Below, piece by piece: positions 54,524 to 63,435 of a DNA stretch of 64,000 nt. The translations under genes were made by a program, and so were the position numbers. The notes under the pieces were generated by a model, which worked only from the letters and a program-made list of their open reading frames with translations, did not search any database and had not been told where the DNA came from. Numbering within the stretch: the first letter of the stretch is position 1; each line of letters starts with the position of its first letter. This stretch comes from Cyclobacterium salsum (GTDB lineage Bacteria; Bacteroidota; Bacteroidia; Cytophagales; Cyclobacteriaceae): the NCBI RefSeq assembly GCF_010119245.1, contig NZ_WNKG01000003.1:62001-126000 (forward strand). Reading direction: 5' to 3'.

Positions 54524-55957
54524 ATGAAAAATTCAATTTTATACCTATTGCTATCTTGCACGCTGCTAGCGGCCTGTGAGGATAATATTCTTGAAACGGT
54601 CCCTTATGGCCAGTCTACCTCATCTCAGTTTTGGAGAAATGCCGACGATGCCGTGGCGGCGGCCAATGCCATGTACGAACCCCTGGTGGTGGAGGATTTC
54701 TATGGTCATGCCGAGCATACCTTTGACATCCCATCTGACGATCAGTTCCGGGCAGGAGATCATGGGGAAGACCAGGCCATTGAGTCGTTTACCTTTGATG
54801 CTGGAAACCCCCAGTTGTTTTACAGCTGGCGGCACAAGTACGAGGTAATATCCCGGGCCAATGCCGTGCTGATCAATGTGCCGGACATTTCCATGGATCA
54901 GAATCTCAAAGATCGAACTCTTGGTGAAGCCCATTTTCTGAGAGGATTTATGTACTGGCGCTTTTTGGTGATATATGGCGGAGTTCCATTGATTCTAGAG
55001 GAGGATGTCCTTGCAAATGAATACAACAAAGAAAGAGCCAGCATGGAAGAGATGCAGGCTCAAATATCCGCCGATTTGCTTGCCGCGGCAGATTTGTTGC
55101 CGGAATCGCACGATGCAGATGATTTGGGTAGACCTCATAAGGGATCTGCCAGAGGCTTGCTGGCAAAATTATCTTTATATCAGGACGATTTTGCCAATGC
55201 CATTGAGTACGGGCAACAGGTTCTAAATGGCCCCTATCCTCTGGCAGCAGATTTTGCCGATAATTTCAGGGTGGAAACCCAGAATAATCCCGAGATGCTT
55301 TTTGCCATTCAAAGCTTACAGGGCTGGCAGGAAAATACACACGTAATCTACACTACTCCAAGACCCTGGGGTGGCTGGGATTTCCACGAACCGGTGCAGG
55401 ACTTGATCGATGAATTTGAGGAGGGGGATCCCCGCCTGGATTACACCGTTTACCAGCCGGGAGACATGGTGGATTTAGGTGGCGATAGAGGCGTGACCCC
55501 TTATACAGAAGATTTGTCCTCTACGGGATACCATTTCAGAAAATACAGCTCCTGGCGGCCACAAGGTGGTCTGAATATGAGTCACAATAGCCCCATTTTG
55601 CGGACCGCAGATGTCTATCTGATCGTAGCGGAGGCAAAAATCCGATCCGGACTAAATGGCGACGCAGAGATCAATGCTGTTAGGGAACGATCCGGCAGAA
55701 CGCCGATGACCAATGCCACCATGGAAGACCTGATTCACGAAAGAAGGGTGGAGCTGGCCGGTGAAAATCAACGGCATCAGGACCTGATTCGCTGGGATAA
55801 AGCGGGCCTGGTAGACATTGTGGCCCTTTACCAAAAAGACCTGGGCCCCTTGAAGCCGCCCAGAAATTTTGAAAGGCCCAAACACTATCTGTTTGCCATT
55901 CCCCAAAGGGAAATTGACCTTAGTAACGGTGTTTTAACTCAAAATCCCGGATATTGA
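54524..55957 (+). CDS. SusD/RagB-family glycan-binding lipoprotein
   Basis: A 477-residue SusD protein with lipobox LLAAC, EDNILETVPYGQSTSSQFW, GEAHFLRGFMYWRFLVIYGGVPL, HERRVELAGENQRHQDLIRW and a final LTQNPGY. It pairs with the SusC directly upstream. Its TGA stop shares a base with the ATG of the small lipoprotein gene (TGATG), which means translational coupling. Confidence 0.95.
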   Translation: MKNSILYLLLSCTLLAACEDNILETVPYGQSTSSQFWRNADDAVAAANAMYEPLVVEDFYGHAEHTFDIPSDDQFRAGDHGEDQAIESFTFDAGNPQLFYSWRHKYEVISRANAVLINVPDISMDQNLKDRTLGEAHFLRGFMYWRFLVIYGGVPLILEEDVLANEYNKERASMEEMQAQISADLLAAADLLPESHDADDLGRPHKGSARGLLAKLSLYQDDFANAIEYGQQVLNGPYPLAADFADNFRVETQNNPEMLFAIQSLQGWQENTHVIYTTPRPWGGWDFHEPVQDLIDEFEEGDPRLDYTVYQPGDMVDLGGDRGVTPYTEDLSSTGYHFRKYSSWRPQGGLNMSHNSPILRTADVYLIVAEAKIRSGLNGDAEINAVRERSGRTPMTNATMEDLIHERRVELAGENQRHQDLIRWDKAGLVDIVALYQKDLGPLKPPRNFERPKHYLFAIPQREIDLSNGVLTQNPGY

Positions 55958-56358
55958 TGCAGAAAATGGCACTTTTCCTTATCGGTTGCGCTGTTCTCTT
56001 TAGTGCCTGTAAACGCAGCACGGAGCAACAATTGCTGGGGAAATGGAAGTTGGATTCCGCTTATTACCATTACAATCAGTTTGGCTTTAGCAGTGGAGAC
56101 TGGCACCAGGAGGAGGTGTATGAATTTCTTCCTTCCGGAGAAACCAGGACGATTGCCCAGAACTCCGTCCTATCCAATGAGTACGAAATCAAAGAGGGGC
56201 AGCTAAGGTATCTTGATGAGGAAGGCGTGCTGATAAACACCTACCAGATCCTTTTGGTCGACGGGAATCAACTGGTTCTACGGGCAGAAAAGGAGCCGCT
56301 GTTTAAAGGAAACAATCAAAACCGGTTTGAAGTACGCTATTTCTCCAAATTAGATTGA
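55957..56358 (+). CDS. Small lipocalin-like lipoprotein
   Basis: A 133-residue lipoprotein (MQKMALFLIGCAVLFSAC) whose mature part starts LLGKWKLDSAYYHYN and continues as beta strands (YEFLPSGETRTI, NSVLSNEYEIKEGQL), the pattern of lipocalin-like lipoproteins often encoded with SusCD. The ATG overlaps the SusD stop in TGATG, so I chose it over the TTG one codon earlier. It probably assists glycan binding or assembly at the surface, but no function is known. Its last 22 bases overlap the convergent VCBS gene. Confidence 0.75.
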   Translation: MQKMALFLIGCAVLFSACKRSTEQQLLGKWKLDSAYYHYNQFGFSSGDWHQEEVYEFLPSGETRTIAQNSVLSNEYEIKEGQLRYLDEEGVLINTYQILLVDGNQLVLRAEKEPLFKGNNQNRFEVRYFSKLD

Positions 56359-59300
56359 ATCGGATAGGAATCCAACTGGTTTCCATCCAAATCAAAGTAG
56401 TCAATTCGAAGCAAGTCTTTTTCAAAAATGATTCTATTGGGTTGCTGGGTCAGGTATCCGGCTCCCCAATAGAATTCTTTTTTTCGGACTTTTCCGGAGC
56501 GGTAATGAAGCATGACAAATGCCGTGTTTTCTACCCTGGGGGGAGAAAAATGCGCCGGTGAAGCCGGAAAGAGGTTCAGCCATTCCAAGGCCTGGTTATT
56601 CTTCAACGCCAGGGCCAGCGTTTGCCCGCTTTGCTGCAAGGTGGCATGGGTTAATCCACGTTGATCTCCGGAGACCCAGGGATTTTGTTTCCGTACTTTT
56701 ACGGTTCCGTCAGCATTTCCATGCAGCATTAGGCCATAAGAGGCATCGTAAGGACCATTGATCGCTTCTCCGGCAAAATGGTTGCCTGTCAGAAAAAGAT
56801 CCGTTTGCCCGTCTCCGTTGAAATCCTCCGCCAAGACTCCATAAACGGGAGCAAGCTGGGCTTCATTTGGAAGTGGACTAATCTGGAATCCGCTATCGGT
56901 ATTCATCAAGATGACCGATGCAAATTGCTCCACGGACAACTGCTTAGGCGCTTTCTCAGCGGTAGCTCCGATTAGGGATGCCATATCCGCCAAGGCATAG
57001 TCATGGTAGGTTGGATAGGTTTTTTTTAAGGAAGGAATCTGCTGGAAAAGATCGTCCCGCGGGTGCACGGGAACCCTCTTCCCATCCCTTACATGCGAAA
57101 TAATGGCTTCCATACTGCCATTGGCATCAAAATCGGCCCAATGAATCTGAAGGGGTGCTTTCTTTCGGGTTCGGTACCGGCTGTTCAACCCCAGGTTGCC
57201 CAGCACATAATCCGTCCTTCCGTCCCGGTTCAAGTCGGTTCCGATGATGCTATTCCACCATCCGGAACTGCCTTCCAGCCCGGGGAGGCTTTCTTTTAGT
57301 ATCAGTTTACCGTTTTGGTTTTCGAATAGGGTAATTTCCATCCATTCGCCTACTACCCATAAGTCCAGCCAGCCATCGTTATTATAATCGGACCAGAGTG
57401 CGGCGGTAACCATTCCTAGCGTATCCAATCCCGGAGCCACTTCCTGGATCACATTGGTGAATTGACCATTTTCATTCATTAAAAGCTGCGATGTTCCCGG
57501 GAGCGGATACTGATTGGGCGCTAACCTTCCTCCAATAAATAAATCCATATCCCCGTCTTTATCAAAATCCCCGGCAATCACGCAGGAGCCGCTTACCGGG
57601 TTTTCAGGAAGTCTGTCCGTTGAAAGGACGAGGTTTCCATCTCCTGTATTTAGGTAAAGGCGGTCCTGATAATAAGTAGACTCGGGAGGGAATTCATTTC
57701 CTCCTGAAACCACATACAGGTCTTGGTCGCCATCGCCGTCCGCATCAAAAAACAGGGCACCCATATCTTCGTAAAGGGCATCCTCCTTTGGAAGGGATTC
57801 GATCGTAAAAAGGCCATCGGAGTGTTGGATAAATAACTGCCCCGCCTGTCCGTGGGCTCCGGAGAAAAACAGGTCTTCCCTTCCGTCTCCATTAAGGTCG
57901 CCTACAGCGGCCCCCGGCCCTAATTGGGAATGTTTGTGCGGCAACAGGGGCTGAAGGTTGAAATCAGCGTAGTATTTTTCTTCATGGGTAAAAAGGGGTA
58001 GGTCCGGGACCTGCTTTTCCCTGGTTTCCGGGGCATCCGATTTTTTACCGGCCACCTTTTCCCCGGAACGTTTTTGATTTATTTCCAGGGTTTGGTCAGC
58101 TGAGATATCCCGGAAACGGCTGTTTTCCCCATCCGGCCAAAGCACCAGCAGGGAATCGATTCGGTCGGAATTTCCCAGTCCAAAATGGATTGTTTCGGAT
58201 ACCGAAGATTGATAGCCCCGGCTTAGGTAGTGTTCGTAAAATTGCTGAACGGAATCCGTCCATACATATACCCTGGCACCGATGGCCTGCAGGTTGGGAA
58301 GCTTTCCCTGCAGCTTGATTTGCAGGTAGTGTGCCCCTTGCTTCCGGGTGTTGTTCTTATAGACCGATGCGCTTGCATAGGTATTGGTGATGATCAAATC
58401 CAGTGCGCCATCGCCGTCCAGATCGGAAAAGGCCGCACCGCTGGAGTAGGAGGGGAGGTCCATGCCCCATTCTTTACTGACCTCTTTAAAGGTGAGGTCC
58501 TGTTGGTTTTGGAATACAAAATTGCGGATGTGCGCCCCCTCCAGGTTTTGCAGTGCTTCACTCACCTGCCTGCTATTGAGTCGTGAAAATCCGGAGCGGT
58601 AATCCACAAAATCCCGGTTGGTGATATCTCTGGGATATCCGTTGGTAATCAGTAGGTCTTTCCAGCCATCATTGTCCAGATCCAGCCAAAGCGGTGCCCA
58701 GCTCCAGTCGGTAGCACTTACCCCGGCCATATAGGCGATGTCTGAAAATAACGGTAGATTTTCCGGACTTTTTCCACGGTTTAGCTGCAACGTGTTGCGC
58801 ATCAATTGGGGCTCATACCCGCTTTTGAGTTCGGATAGGTACCGGTCGTTACCTGTTTTTCCAAACATTAATTTTTGCCGGTAGGAGTCGGGGGGCAACA
58901 TGTCCACACTGATGATATCGGGCCGCCCATCGTTATTAAAATCGGAGATGTCGTTGCCCATGGCAGAGTAACTGGTATGGGGAAAGACGTTTCCCGCTAC
59001 GTTTTCAAAGGTACCGTCTTGTTGGTTGAGGTAGAGCAGGTCATTGGACAGGTAGTCGTTGCTGACATAGATGTCCGGCCAGCCATCCTGATTGATATCG
59101 GAGATGGAAACTCCCAGTCCGTAGCCTTCGATGGTAATGCCTGCCTCGGTGGAAATGTCGGTAAAGGTTTGATTGCCATTATTTCGGTACAGCTTGTCGG
59201 TATTCAGCATTTCCCCATGGATGCGCTTGGGCCGAATGATATTGGGACCCGTTTCATCGGTCATATTGTTGAGCAGGTACAGGTCCAGGTCCCCGTCCCG

Positions 59301-59834
59301 GTCGAAGTCAAAAAAGGCCGCTTGCGTGCTGAATCCCCGGTCCGCCAGTCCATAGCTTTCCGCCATTTCGGTAAAAGTCAGGTCACCCTGATTGATGTAC
59401 AATTCGTTGGCGCGTTGGGGGGGGCCATAGGGTCCCGAGAAACAAATATAGATGTCCCGCAGGCCATCCTGGTTGATGTCAATAATGCTGACTCCGGTGG
59501 CCCATTTTCCCTGGGTAGCTATTCCGGACCTTGCCGTGCTATTTTCAAAGGTAAAATCCCCGGTATTGATATAGATCTCCGAGTTTCCCATGTTAGAGGT
59601 AAAGAACAGATCGTCCAGGCCGTCCGCATTGAAATCCGCTACGGCCACTCCGGCACCATTGTAGAAATACTCAAAGGTAAGGATGTTCATAAACTCGTCT
59701 TCGAGCAGCGTATTTTGAAAGTCAATCCCGGATTGGGAGGAAGGAATTTCCGAAAGCAGGCTGGGTTCCTGGCAAGAAAACCCCAAAAGCAGGGCCATCA
59801 TTGCCGGAAACGAACGTACAGTAGGTAGCTTCAT
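56337..59834 (-). CDS. Large VCBS/FG-GAP repeat lipoprotein (ASPIC/UnbV-like)
   Basis: An 1165-residue surface lipoprotein (lipobox LLGFSC). It is built from repeated FG-GAP/VCBS units, each with a calcium loop of the type DFNADGLDDLFF, DINQDGLRDIYI, DFDRDGDLDLYL, DINQDGWPDIYV and DLDGDGALDLII, which together predict beta-propellers. Around residues 520-600 an ASPIC/UnbV-type segment occurs (IKLQGKLPNLQAIGARVYVW, HFGLGNSDRIDSLLVLWPDG). Such proteins commonly sit next to SusCD genes; ligand binding or adhesion is proposed but unproven. It converges on the SusD-lipoprotein operon with a 22-base overlap. A truncated copy of its start lies at 62857. Confidence 0.92.
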   Translation of the reverse strand: MKLPTVRSFPAMMALLLGFSCQEPSLLSEIPSSQSGIDFQNTLLEDEFMNILTFEYFYNGAGVAVADFNADGLDDLFFTSNMGNSEIYINTGDFTFENSTARSGIATQGKWATGVSIIDINQDGLRDIYICFSGPYGPPQRANELYINQGDLTFTEMAESYGLADRGFSTQAAFFDFDRDGDLDLYLLNNMTDETGPNIIRPKRIHGEMLNTDKLYRNNGNQTFTDISTEAGITIEGYGLGVSISDINQDGWPDIYVSNDYLSNDLLYLNQQDGTFENVAGNVFPHTSYSAMGNDISDFNNDGRPDIISVDMLPPDSYRQKLMFGKTGNDRYLSELKSGYEPQLMRNTLQLNRGKSPENLPLFSDIAYMAGVSATDWSWAPLWLDLDNDGWKDLLITNGYPRDITNRDFVDYRSGFSRLNSRQVSEALQNLEGAHIRNFVFQNQQDLTFKEVSKEWGMDLPSYSSGAAFSDLDGDGALDLIITNTYASASVYKNNTRKQGAHYLQIKLQGKLPNLQAIGARVYVWTDSVQQFYEHYLSRGYQSSVSETIHFGLGNSDRIDSLLVLWPDGENSRFRDISADQTLEINQKRSGEKVAGKKSDAPETREKQVPDLPLFTHEEKYYADFNLQPLLPHKHSQLGPGAAVGDLNGDGREDLFFSGAHGQAGQLFIQHSDGLFTIESLPKEDALYEDMGALFFDADGDGDQDLYVVSGGNEFPPESTYYQDRLYLNTGDGNLVLSTDRLPENPVSGSCVIAGDFDKDGDMDLFIGGRLAPNQYPLPGTSQLLMNENGQFTNVIQEVAPGLDTLGMVTAALWSDYNNDGWLDLWVVGEWMEITLFENQNGKLILKESLPGLEGSSGWWNSIIGTDLNRDGRTDYVLGNLGLNSRYRTRKKAPLQIHWADFDANGSMEAIISHVRDGKRVPVHPRDDLFQQIPSLKKTYPTYHDYALADMASLIGATAEKAPKQLSVEQFASVILMNTDSGFQISPLPNEAQLAPVYGVLAEDFNGDGQTDLFLTGNHFAGEAINGPYDASYGLMLHGNADGTVKVRKQNPWVSGDQRGLTHATLQQSGQTLALALKNNQALEWLNLFPASPAHFSPPRVENTAFVMLHYRSGKVRKKEFYWGAGYLTQQPNRIIFEKDLLRIDYFDLDGNQLDSYPIQSNLEK

Positions 59835-60030
59835 GGAGCGCAGGGTGATTGAGCCAATTTAAGGATTAAAGATACTGGATTTGGCAGGGGAATGGGAAGC
59901 GAGGGGGTTAATTTTTTGTGAAAATGGCAGTTTGGCGGTTGGCCAGGTTTCGTGTGACGGCTACCTGTTCATTTTTGCGAAGTGATTTTGTCTGTTTCTC
60001 GGGCTTTTTAATGAAATATTTAGTATCATT
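59605..60030. repeat. Duplicated segment (VCBS gene start plus upstream DNA), copy 1
   Basis: Covers the first 75 or so codons of the VCBS gene and 200 bases of its upstream region, ending at TTTTTAATGAAATATTTAGT. It matches 62883-63312 with scattered changes and small indels; the stretch around the start codon (GGTAGCTTCATGGAGCGCAG and beyond) is almost identical. Confidence 0.85.
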
Positions 60031-60126
60031 AAACCCTGACAGCGCAATGATTTTATCAGGTCAATCCAACTGTTGTGCCTCATGCTGAACAACTAACTAA
60101 ATGACAAACCTCGGTAAACAGGCTGA
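59835..60126. promoter_or_regulatory. Upstream region of the VCBS gene
   Basis: No gene. The part up to 60030 is the duplicated promoter region of the minus-strand VCBS gene. The rest leads into a DUF4221 gene remnant. Confidence 0.5.
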
Positions 60127-60231
60127 ATTAAAAACAGTACCGAGTTCTATTTCTTCAAAGAAGGCAAACTGTGGACTTATGTCAATATTGAAGACGAATT
60201 GGGCTTCGCCATATTCACTTTTAATTATTAA
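60127..60231 (+). pseudogene. 3' remnant of a DUF4221 gene
   Basis: An in-frame stretch ending at TAA 60229-60231 encodes TEFYFFKEGKLWTYVNIEDE plus LGFAIFTFNY. This aligns with the last residues of the DUF4221 protein at 46166 (QHFFADNKIWLYENIDDELG). A stop codon at 60124 closes the frame upstream, and no further part of the gene is present. The intact paralogue starts six bases after it. Confidence 0.8.
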
Positions 60232-60237
60232 TAATTT

Positions 60238-61374
60238 ATGAAAAAACTACTTCTACTTTCATCTTTAGCCTTGCTTGCTTCCTGTAGTGCCAGAGAATCT
60301 GAAAAAGCAGAATCTGAAAATATTCTGGAAAATTTTTCCTTTTCCGTTGATACGCTTATAGTGGACGTAGGAGAGGAAATTTTCATGCCGGGAGCATATG
60401 ACATGTTTGAATTAAGTGGGGATGGCGACCGGTTGTTTACCTACTTTGAGCCTGAGCTAGAAGTCCACGAGATCGATCTCAATGCTATCAAACTATTGAA
60501 GCGCCACAAATTCGAAAAAGACGGGCCGAATATGATTCCCATATATTTGAACTACATGCAGAATCTAAGCGAGACGGAGTTGTTTTTTGCAAGCTCCGTA
60601 CAGGCCGGAATATTCAAAAAGAGTGGGGAAAAAGTAAAGTCTATTTCGCTAAAACCTGAGGATTATGCTGGATTAGGTCCTGACTTCCCTTTCTCTTTGG
60701 GAAATTCCATTGTAGTCAGCCCAGATCAGAATAAAGTACTAACTCTACCTAATCAAATTCTGGGAACGGCAGAAGGACTCGCGATCCTGGATATAGAAGA
60801 TATGCGTGGGAAATTCCAATCTCTTCCGGCACTGGAAATTACTAAAAATTTCCGAGTGCTAACCAGGCGAGGTAATGGAGGAGCATCCCTTGGCGAAAGT
60901 CAGCGGGCCAAGTTGGTCAATGGACTAGTGATTATCGATAGCGGAGCGACTTCCGACACCTATATTTTAGACTTAAAGAATGACTCATTACAGCTGCTGA
61001 CCTTTCCACATCAGCTAGTTCCAAAAGCAAAAACAGGAGAATTTCCATCCGAGGTTGATTCGAATGAACGACTTAGAGAGGTGACAAATGGAATTTACAG
61101 GCAGATCAGCTTTTCGCAATTTTTCTGGGATGATGGCAATCAGATATATTTCAGGATGGGCCGAATGAATAGGGAATTAAATGAAGCATTGAAAAAGTAC
61201 ACAGCAGATGTTTACCTCTTTGCTTACGACGAAGAATTTAATCTCATTGGAGAAACCGTGGTAGAGGGACTGGATTTTATGCCTACCGGTGGATTTACGA
61301 AAGGAAACAAGTTATATGTGGAATGGGTGGTAGATGAGAACCCCGCCTTTATAGAGTACACCTTAAACTTTTGA
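60238..61374 (+). CDS. DUF4221 (BF3164-like) lipoprotein, second copy
   Basis: A 378-residue lipoprotein (lipobox LLASC), the same length as the protein at 46166, with the same order of beta-rich segments (ELSGDGDRLFTYFEPELEVH, KFEKDGPNMIPIYLN, NKLYVEWVVDENPAFIEYTLNF). The middle is well diverged, so it is an old paralogue. ATG 60238 lies just after the stop of a remnant from a third family member, which suggests a tandem array that has partly decayed. Function unknown; a predicted propeller at the cell surface or periplasm. Confidence 0.75.
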   Translation: MKKLLLLSSLALLASCSARESEKAESENILENFSFSVDTLIVDVGEEIFMPGAYDMFELSGDGDRLFTYFEPELEVHEIDLNAIKLLKRHKFEKDGPNMIPIYLNYMQNLSETELFFASSVQAGIFKKSGEKVKSISLKPEDYAGLGPDFPFSLGNSIVVSPDQNKVLTLPNQILGTAEGLAILDIEDMRGKFQSLPALEITKNFRVLTRRGNGGASLGESQRAKLVNGLVIIDSGATSDTYILDLKNDSLQLLTFPHQLVPKAKTGEFPSEVDSNERLREVTNGIYRQISFSQFFWDDGNQIYFRMGRMNRELNEALKKYTADVYLFAYDEEFNLIGETVVEGLDFMPTGGFTKGNKLYVEWVVDENPAFIEYTLNF

Positions 61375-62379
61375 GGTTTTTATGAAAAAACACACAAAAG
61401 AAATGGATTTATTTTTTCTTGAGTTCAATTTCGAAGACCTGGAAACACTTCTAATTCCACCATTTTGGTTAAAGCCGCATTCGCATTGAAGTGGTTTTGG
61501 TTTAGGGACTGTTAAAAAGTTGCAATTTTAGGATACGTTTCGTGCCAAGAGTCCATCGAATAATTAAGTCCTGAAAGGGCGGAATATGTTCGATAGCCTT
61601 TCTTTTGAACCCCTTTTTTGTAGAATACGGGTACTTCCTAACTGTGGTATACCCCTTCCGAACCCCGATGCACTGGTACTGAGCAGCAACGTTTCGATTC
61701 GGAAACGCAACGTTCTGCCTCTACCATTCACCCGTCAACCTATTTTAGTTAACGGAGCACCTTTTAGGCGAAACGATCCATCTAAAAGGTGCAACAGCCC
61801 GGCAAAAACTGACAACGATTCACCTAAAAATCGAAACGTTGAATAAAATAAACTGACACGCCGAGTTCCGAACTCGATGGTTGGAGCTCAGAAGTACCCA
61901 TTTTTCGCCATCCAGCAAAAATTTTCGGTAAAAATGTCAGGCTTTTTTGTTTTTGAACCAAATGCCTGTCATTTTTTAGCGAAAATTTCCGGTTTTGAGA
62001 TTCAAAAGCCGACTTCCGAACCGCAACGTTGAATAAATTTTATTCAAGCCTGTCAGTTTTTGGTCGACGCGTGTCAGTTTTTAGTCCGCGCTTGCATGTA
62101 TAAAGTGCGTGCGAGCATCTCGGAACTGCGCCATAGCGGTTAGGAGGTCCCTTCCGGGACTCAGAAACTACCCTTTATGAGTTTAGCTGCTGTCTATAGG
62201 TTTACTTTCCACTGAATGTTAAAAAAAAGGAACGAACGGTGCTGTGTTTGCCGCGCCTTCACGGTGGTCTTGGCGTGAAAGACCTGGTTAGGATACTTTT
62301 CCCAGAAAAAACCAAAACCTGGGAATCGATTGTCTCTACCGGGATAGCCAACAGGTATCGTTACCAAATAGCAATGCTT
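61375..62379. other. Repeat-rich non-coding region
   Basis: No supported gene. It contains AACGTTGAATAAA twice (61835 and 62025), a 12-base inverted repeat AAACTGACACGC / GCGTGTCAGTTT (61850 and 62069), several GCCTGTCA-type words and a 21-base tandem duplication at 62051-62092. An 86-codon frame at 61586-61846 is low-complexity and rests on this repeat material. It may be a degenerate mobile-element or gene-array remnant. Confidence 0.5.
62051..62092 (+). repeat. 21-bp imperfect tandem repeat
   Basis: Two adjacent 21-base units beginning TGTCAGTTTTTGGTC and TGTCAGTTTTTAGTC, at 62051-62071 and 62072-62092, differing at a few positions. Confidence 0.7.
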
Positions 62380-62523
62380 AAATGGGCTATAAATAGAGCA
62401 AAAGAACGGAATGCTCATTTACTACAATTAACGACTGACAAAAAACGACCGAAAGCGATTAAATTCTATGAGGACTTAGGGTTTAAAGCAACTCATGAAG
62501 GAATGAAAATACACTTTGAATAA
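62380..62523 (+). pseudogene. C-terminal fragment of a GNAT acetyltransferase
   Basis: The end of an open frame encodes WAINRAKERNAHLLQLTTDK and RPKAIKFYEDLGFKATHEGM, which is the usual GNAT tail (motif B with the FYEDLGF strand), ending in a stop at 62523. The acetyl-CoA-binding motif A and everything before it are missing; the frame upstream (from 62239) reads as unrelated sequence. It is a truncated gene. Confidence 0.75.
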
Positions 62524-62856
62524 AAAGCCTGTTGCTAATAACTAAGCATTCTGATGGCTGGACCAACCTAGTCTGAATACAGTGTTGAACCCGTTGACAG
62601 GCTCAGGGTAAACTTCATTTGGTCGCATACGGTGTGGTGGGAAATATGGGGAATGATTTCTCCTGTATTACTTTTTACTTGTTGGAGGACGAAAAAGTAG
62701 CTGGTTTTTGATCCTCGTTTGATTAGCTTTTATGCATTAGAATATGTCGACTTATGTTATGGTTTAGGAGTGAATTTCCATCGTTTTTACCATTTGGATA
62801 AACCTGGCACATTAAGCTAAATGGGTAAGATATGCGATGAAAATATTCTTTGGAGT

Positions 62857-63096
62857 TCAAGGCAAGAAATAAAAATTGGTAAATATCGGGCCGTTCAGGC
62901 CATCTGAAATAGAGTCAGTAACGGCCACACCGGCACCGCTGTAGAATTGCTCAATTTTCATAAACTCGTCTTCGAGCAGCGTATTTTGGAAATCCACTCC
63001 CGAGTAGGAAGAAGGAATTTCCAAAAGCAGGCTGGATTCCTGGCAGGAAAACCCAAAAAGCAGCACCATCAATGCCGTAGCAGTAGGTAGCTTCAT
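62857..63096 (-). pseudogene. Truncated second copy of the VCBS lipoprotein gene
   Basis: Seventy-nine codons that repeat the start of the VCBS protein: MKLPTATALMVLLFGFSC, then EIPSSYSGVDFQNTLLEDEF and YSGAGVAVTD, after which the match to the calcium-loop repeats is lost (SISDGLNGPIF) and a stop follows. The upstream promoter region is duplicated too. It is a broken partial duplication. Confidence 0.85.
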
Positions 63097-63312
63097 GGAG
63101 CGCAGGGTGATTGAGCCAATTTAAGGATTAAAGATACTGGATTTGGTAGGGGAATGGGAGAGGATGGGATTCATTTTTGTGAAAATGGCGGTTCGGGGAT
63201 TGGCTTTTTGTGGTTGGTTGTTGGCTGGGTTTCGTTTCCGGCTTCCGGTTCGTTTTTCACGAAACGATTTTGCTTACTTTTTAAGGCTTTTTAATGAAAA
63301 ATTTAGTATTAT
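62883..63312. repeat. Duplicated segment (VCBS gene start plus upstream DNA), copy 2
   Basis: Counterpart of 59605-60030 with small indels, in the same orientation, about 3.28 kb away. It ends at TTTTTAATGAAAAATTTAGT. Confidence 0.85.
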
Positions 63313-63435
63313 TATTTCCTGGTAGAAAGACGATTCGATCTGGGGTATCCAGCTCGATCCGGGCGTATGAGCCTGACTCAGTCAAATTTATATATAGATT
63401 GGCTGCCATAATAAATAACGAAAACCTAAATTCAG

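Noticed and set aside
58875-59828. A 317-codon open frame on the plus strand opposite the VCBS gene
   Set aside because: It is the complement of repeated calcium-loop coding DNA, shows no family pattern, and the minus-strand protein is clearly real over the whole stretch.
61586-61846. An 86-codon plus-strand frame
   Set aside because: Composition is unlike a Bacteroidota protein, it overlaps repeat words, and has no domain or neighbour to support it.
62239-62379. The N-terminal part of the open frame ahead of the GNAT fragment
   Set aside because: It carries no acetyltransferase motif and reads as unrelated sequence joined to the tail by chance.
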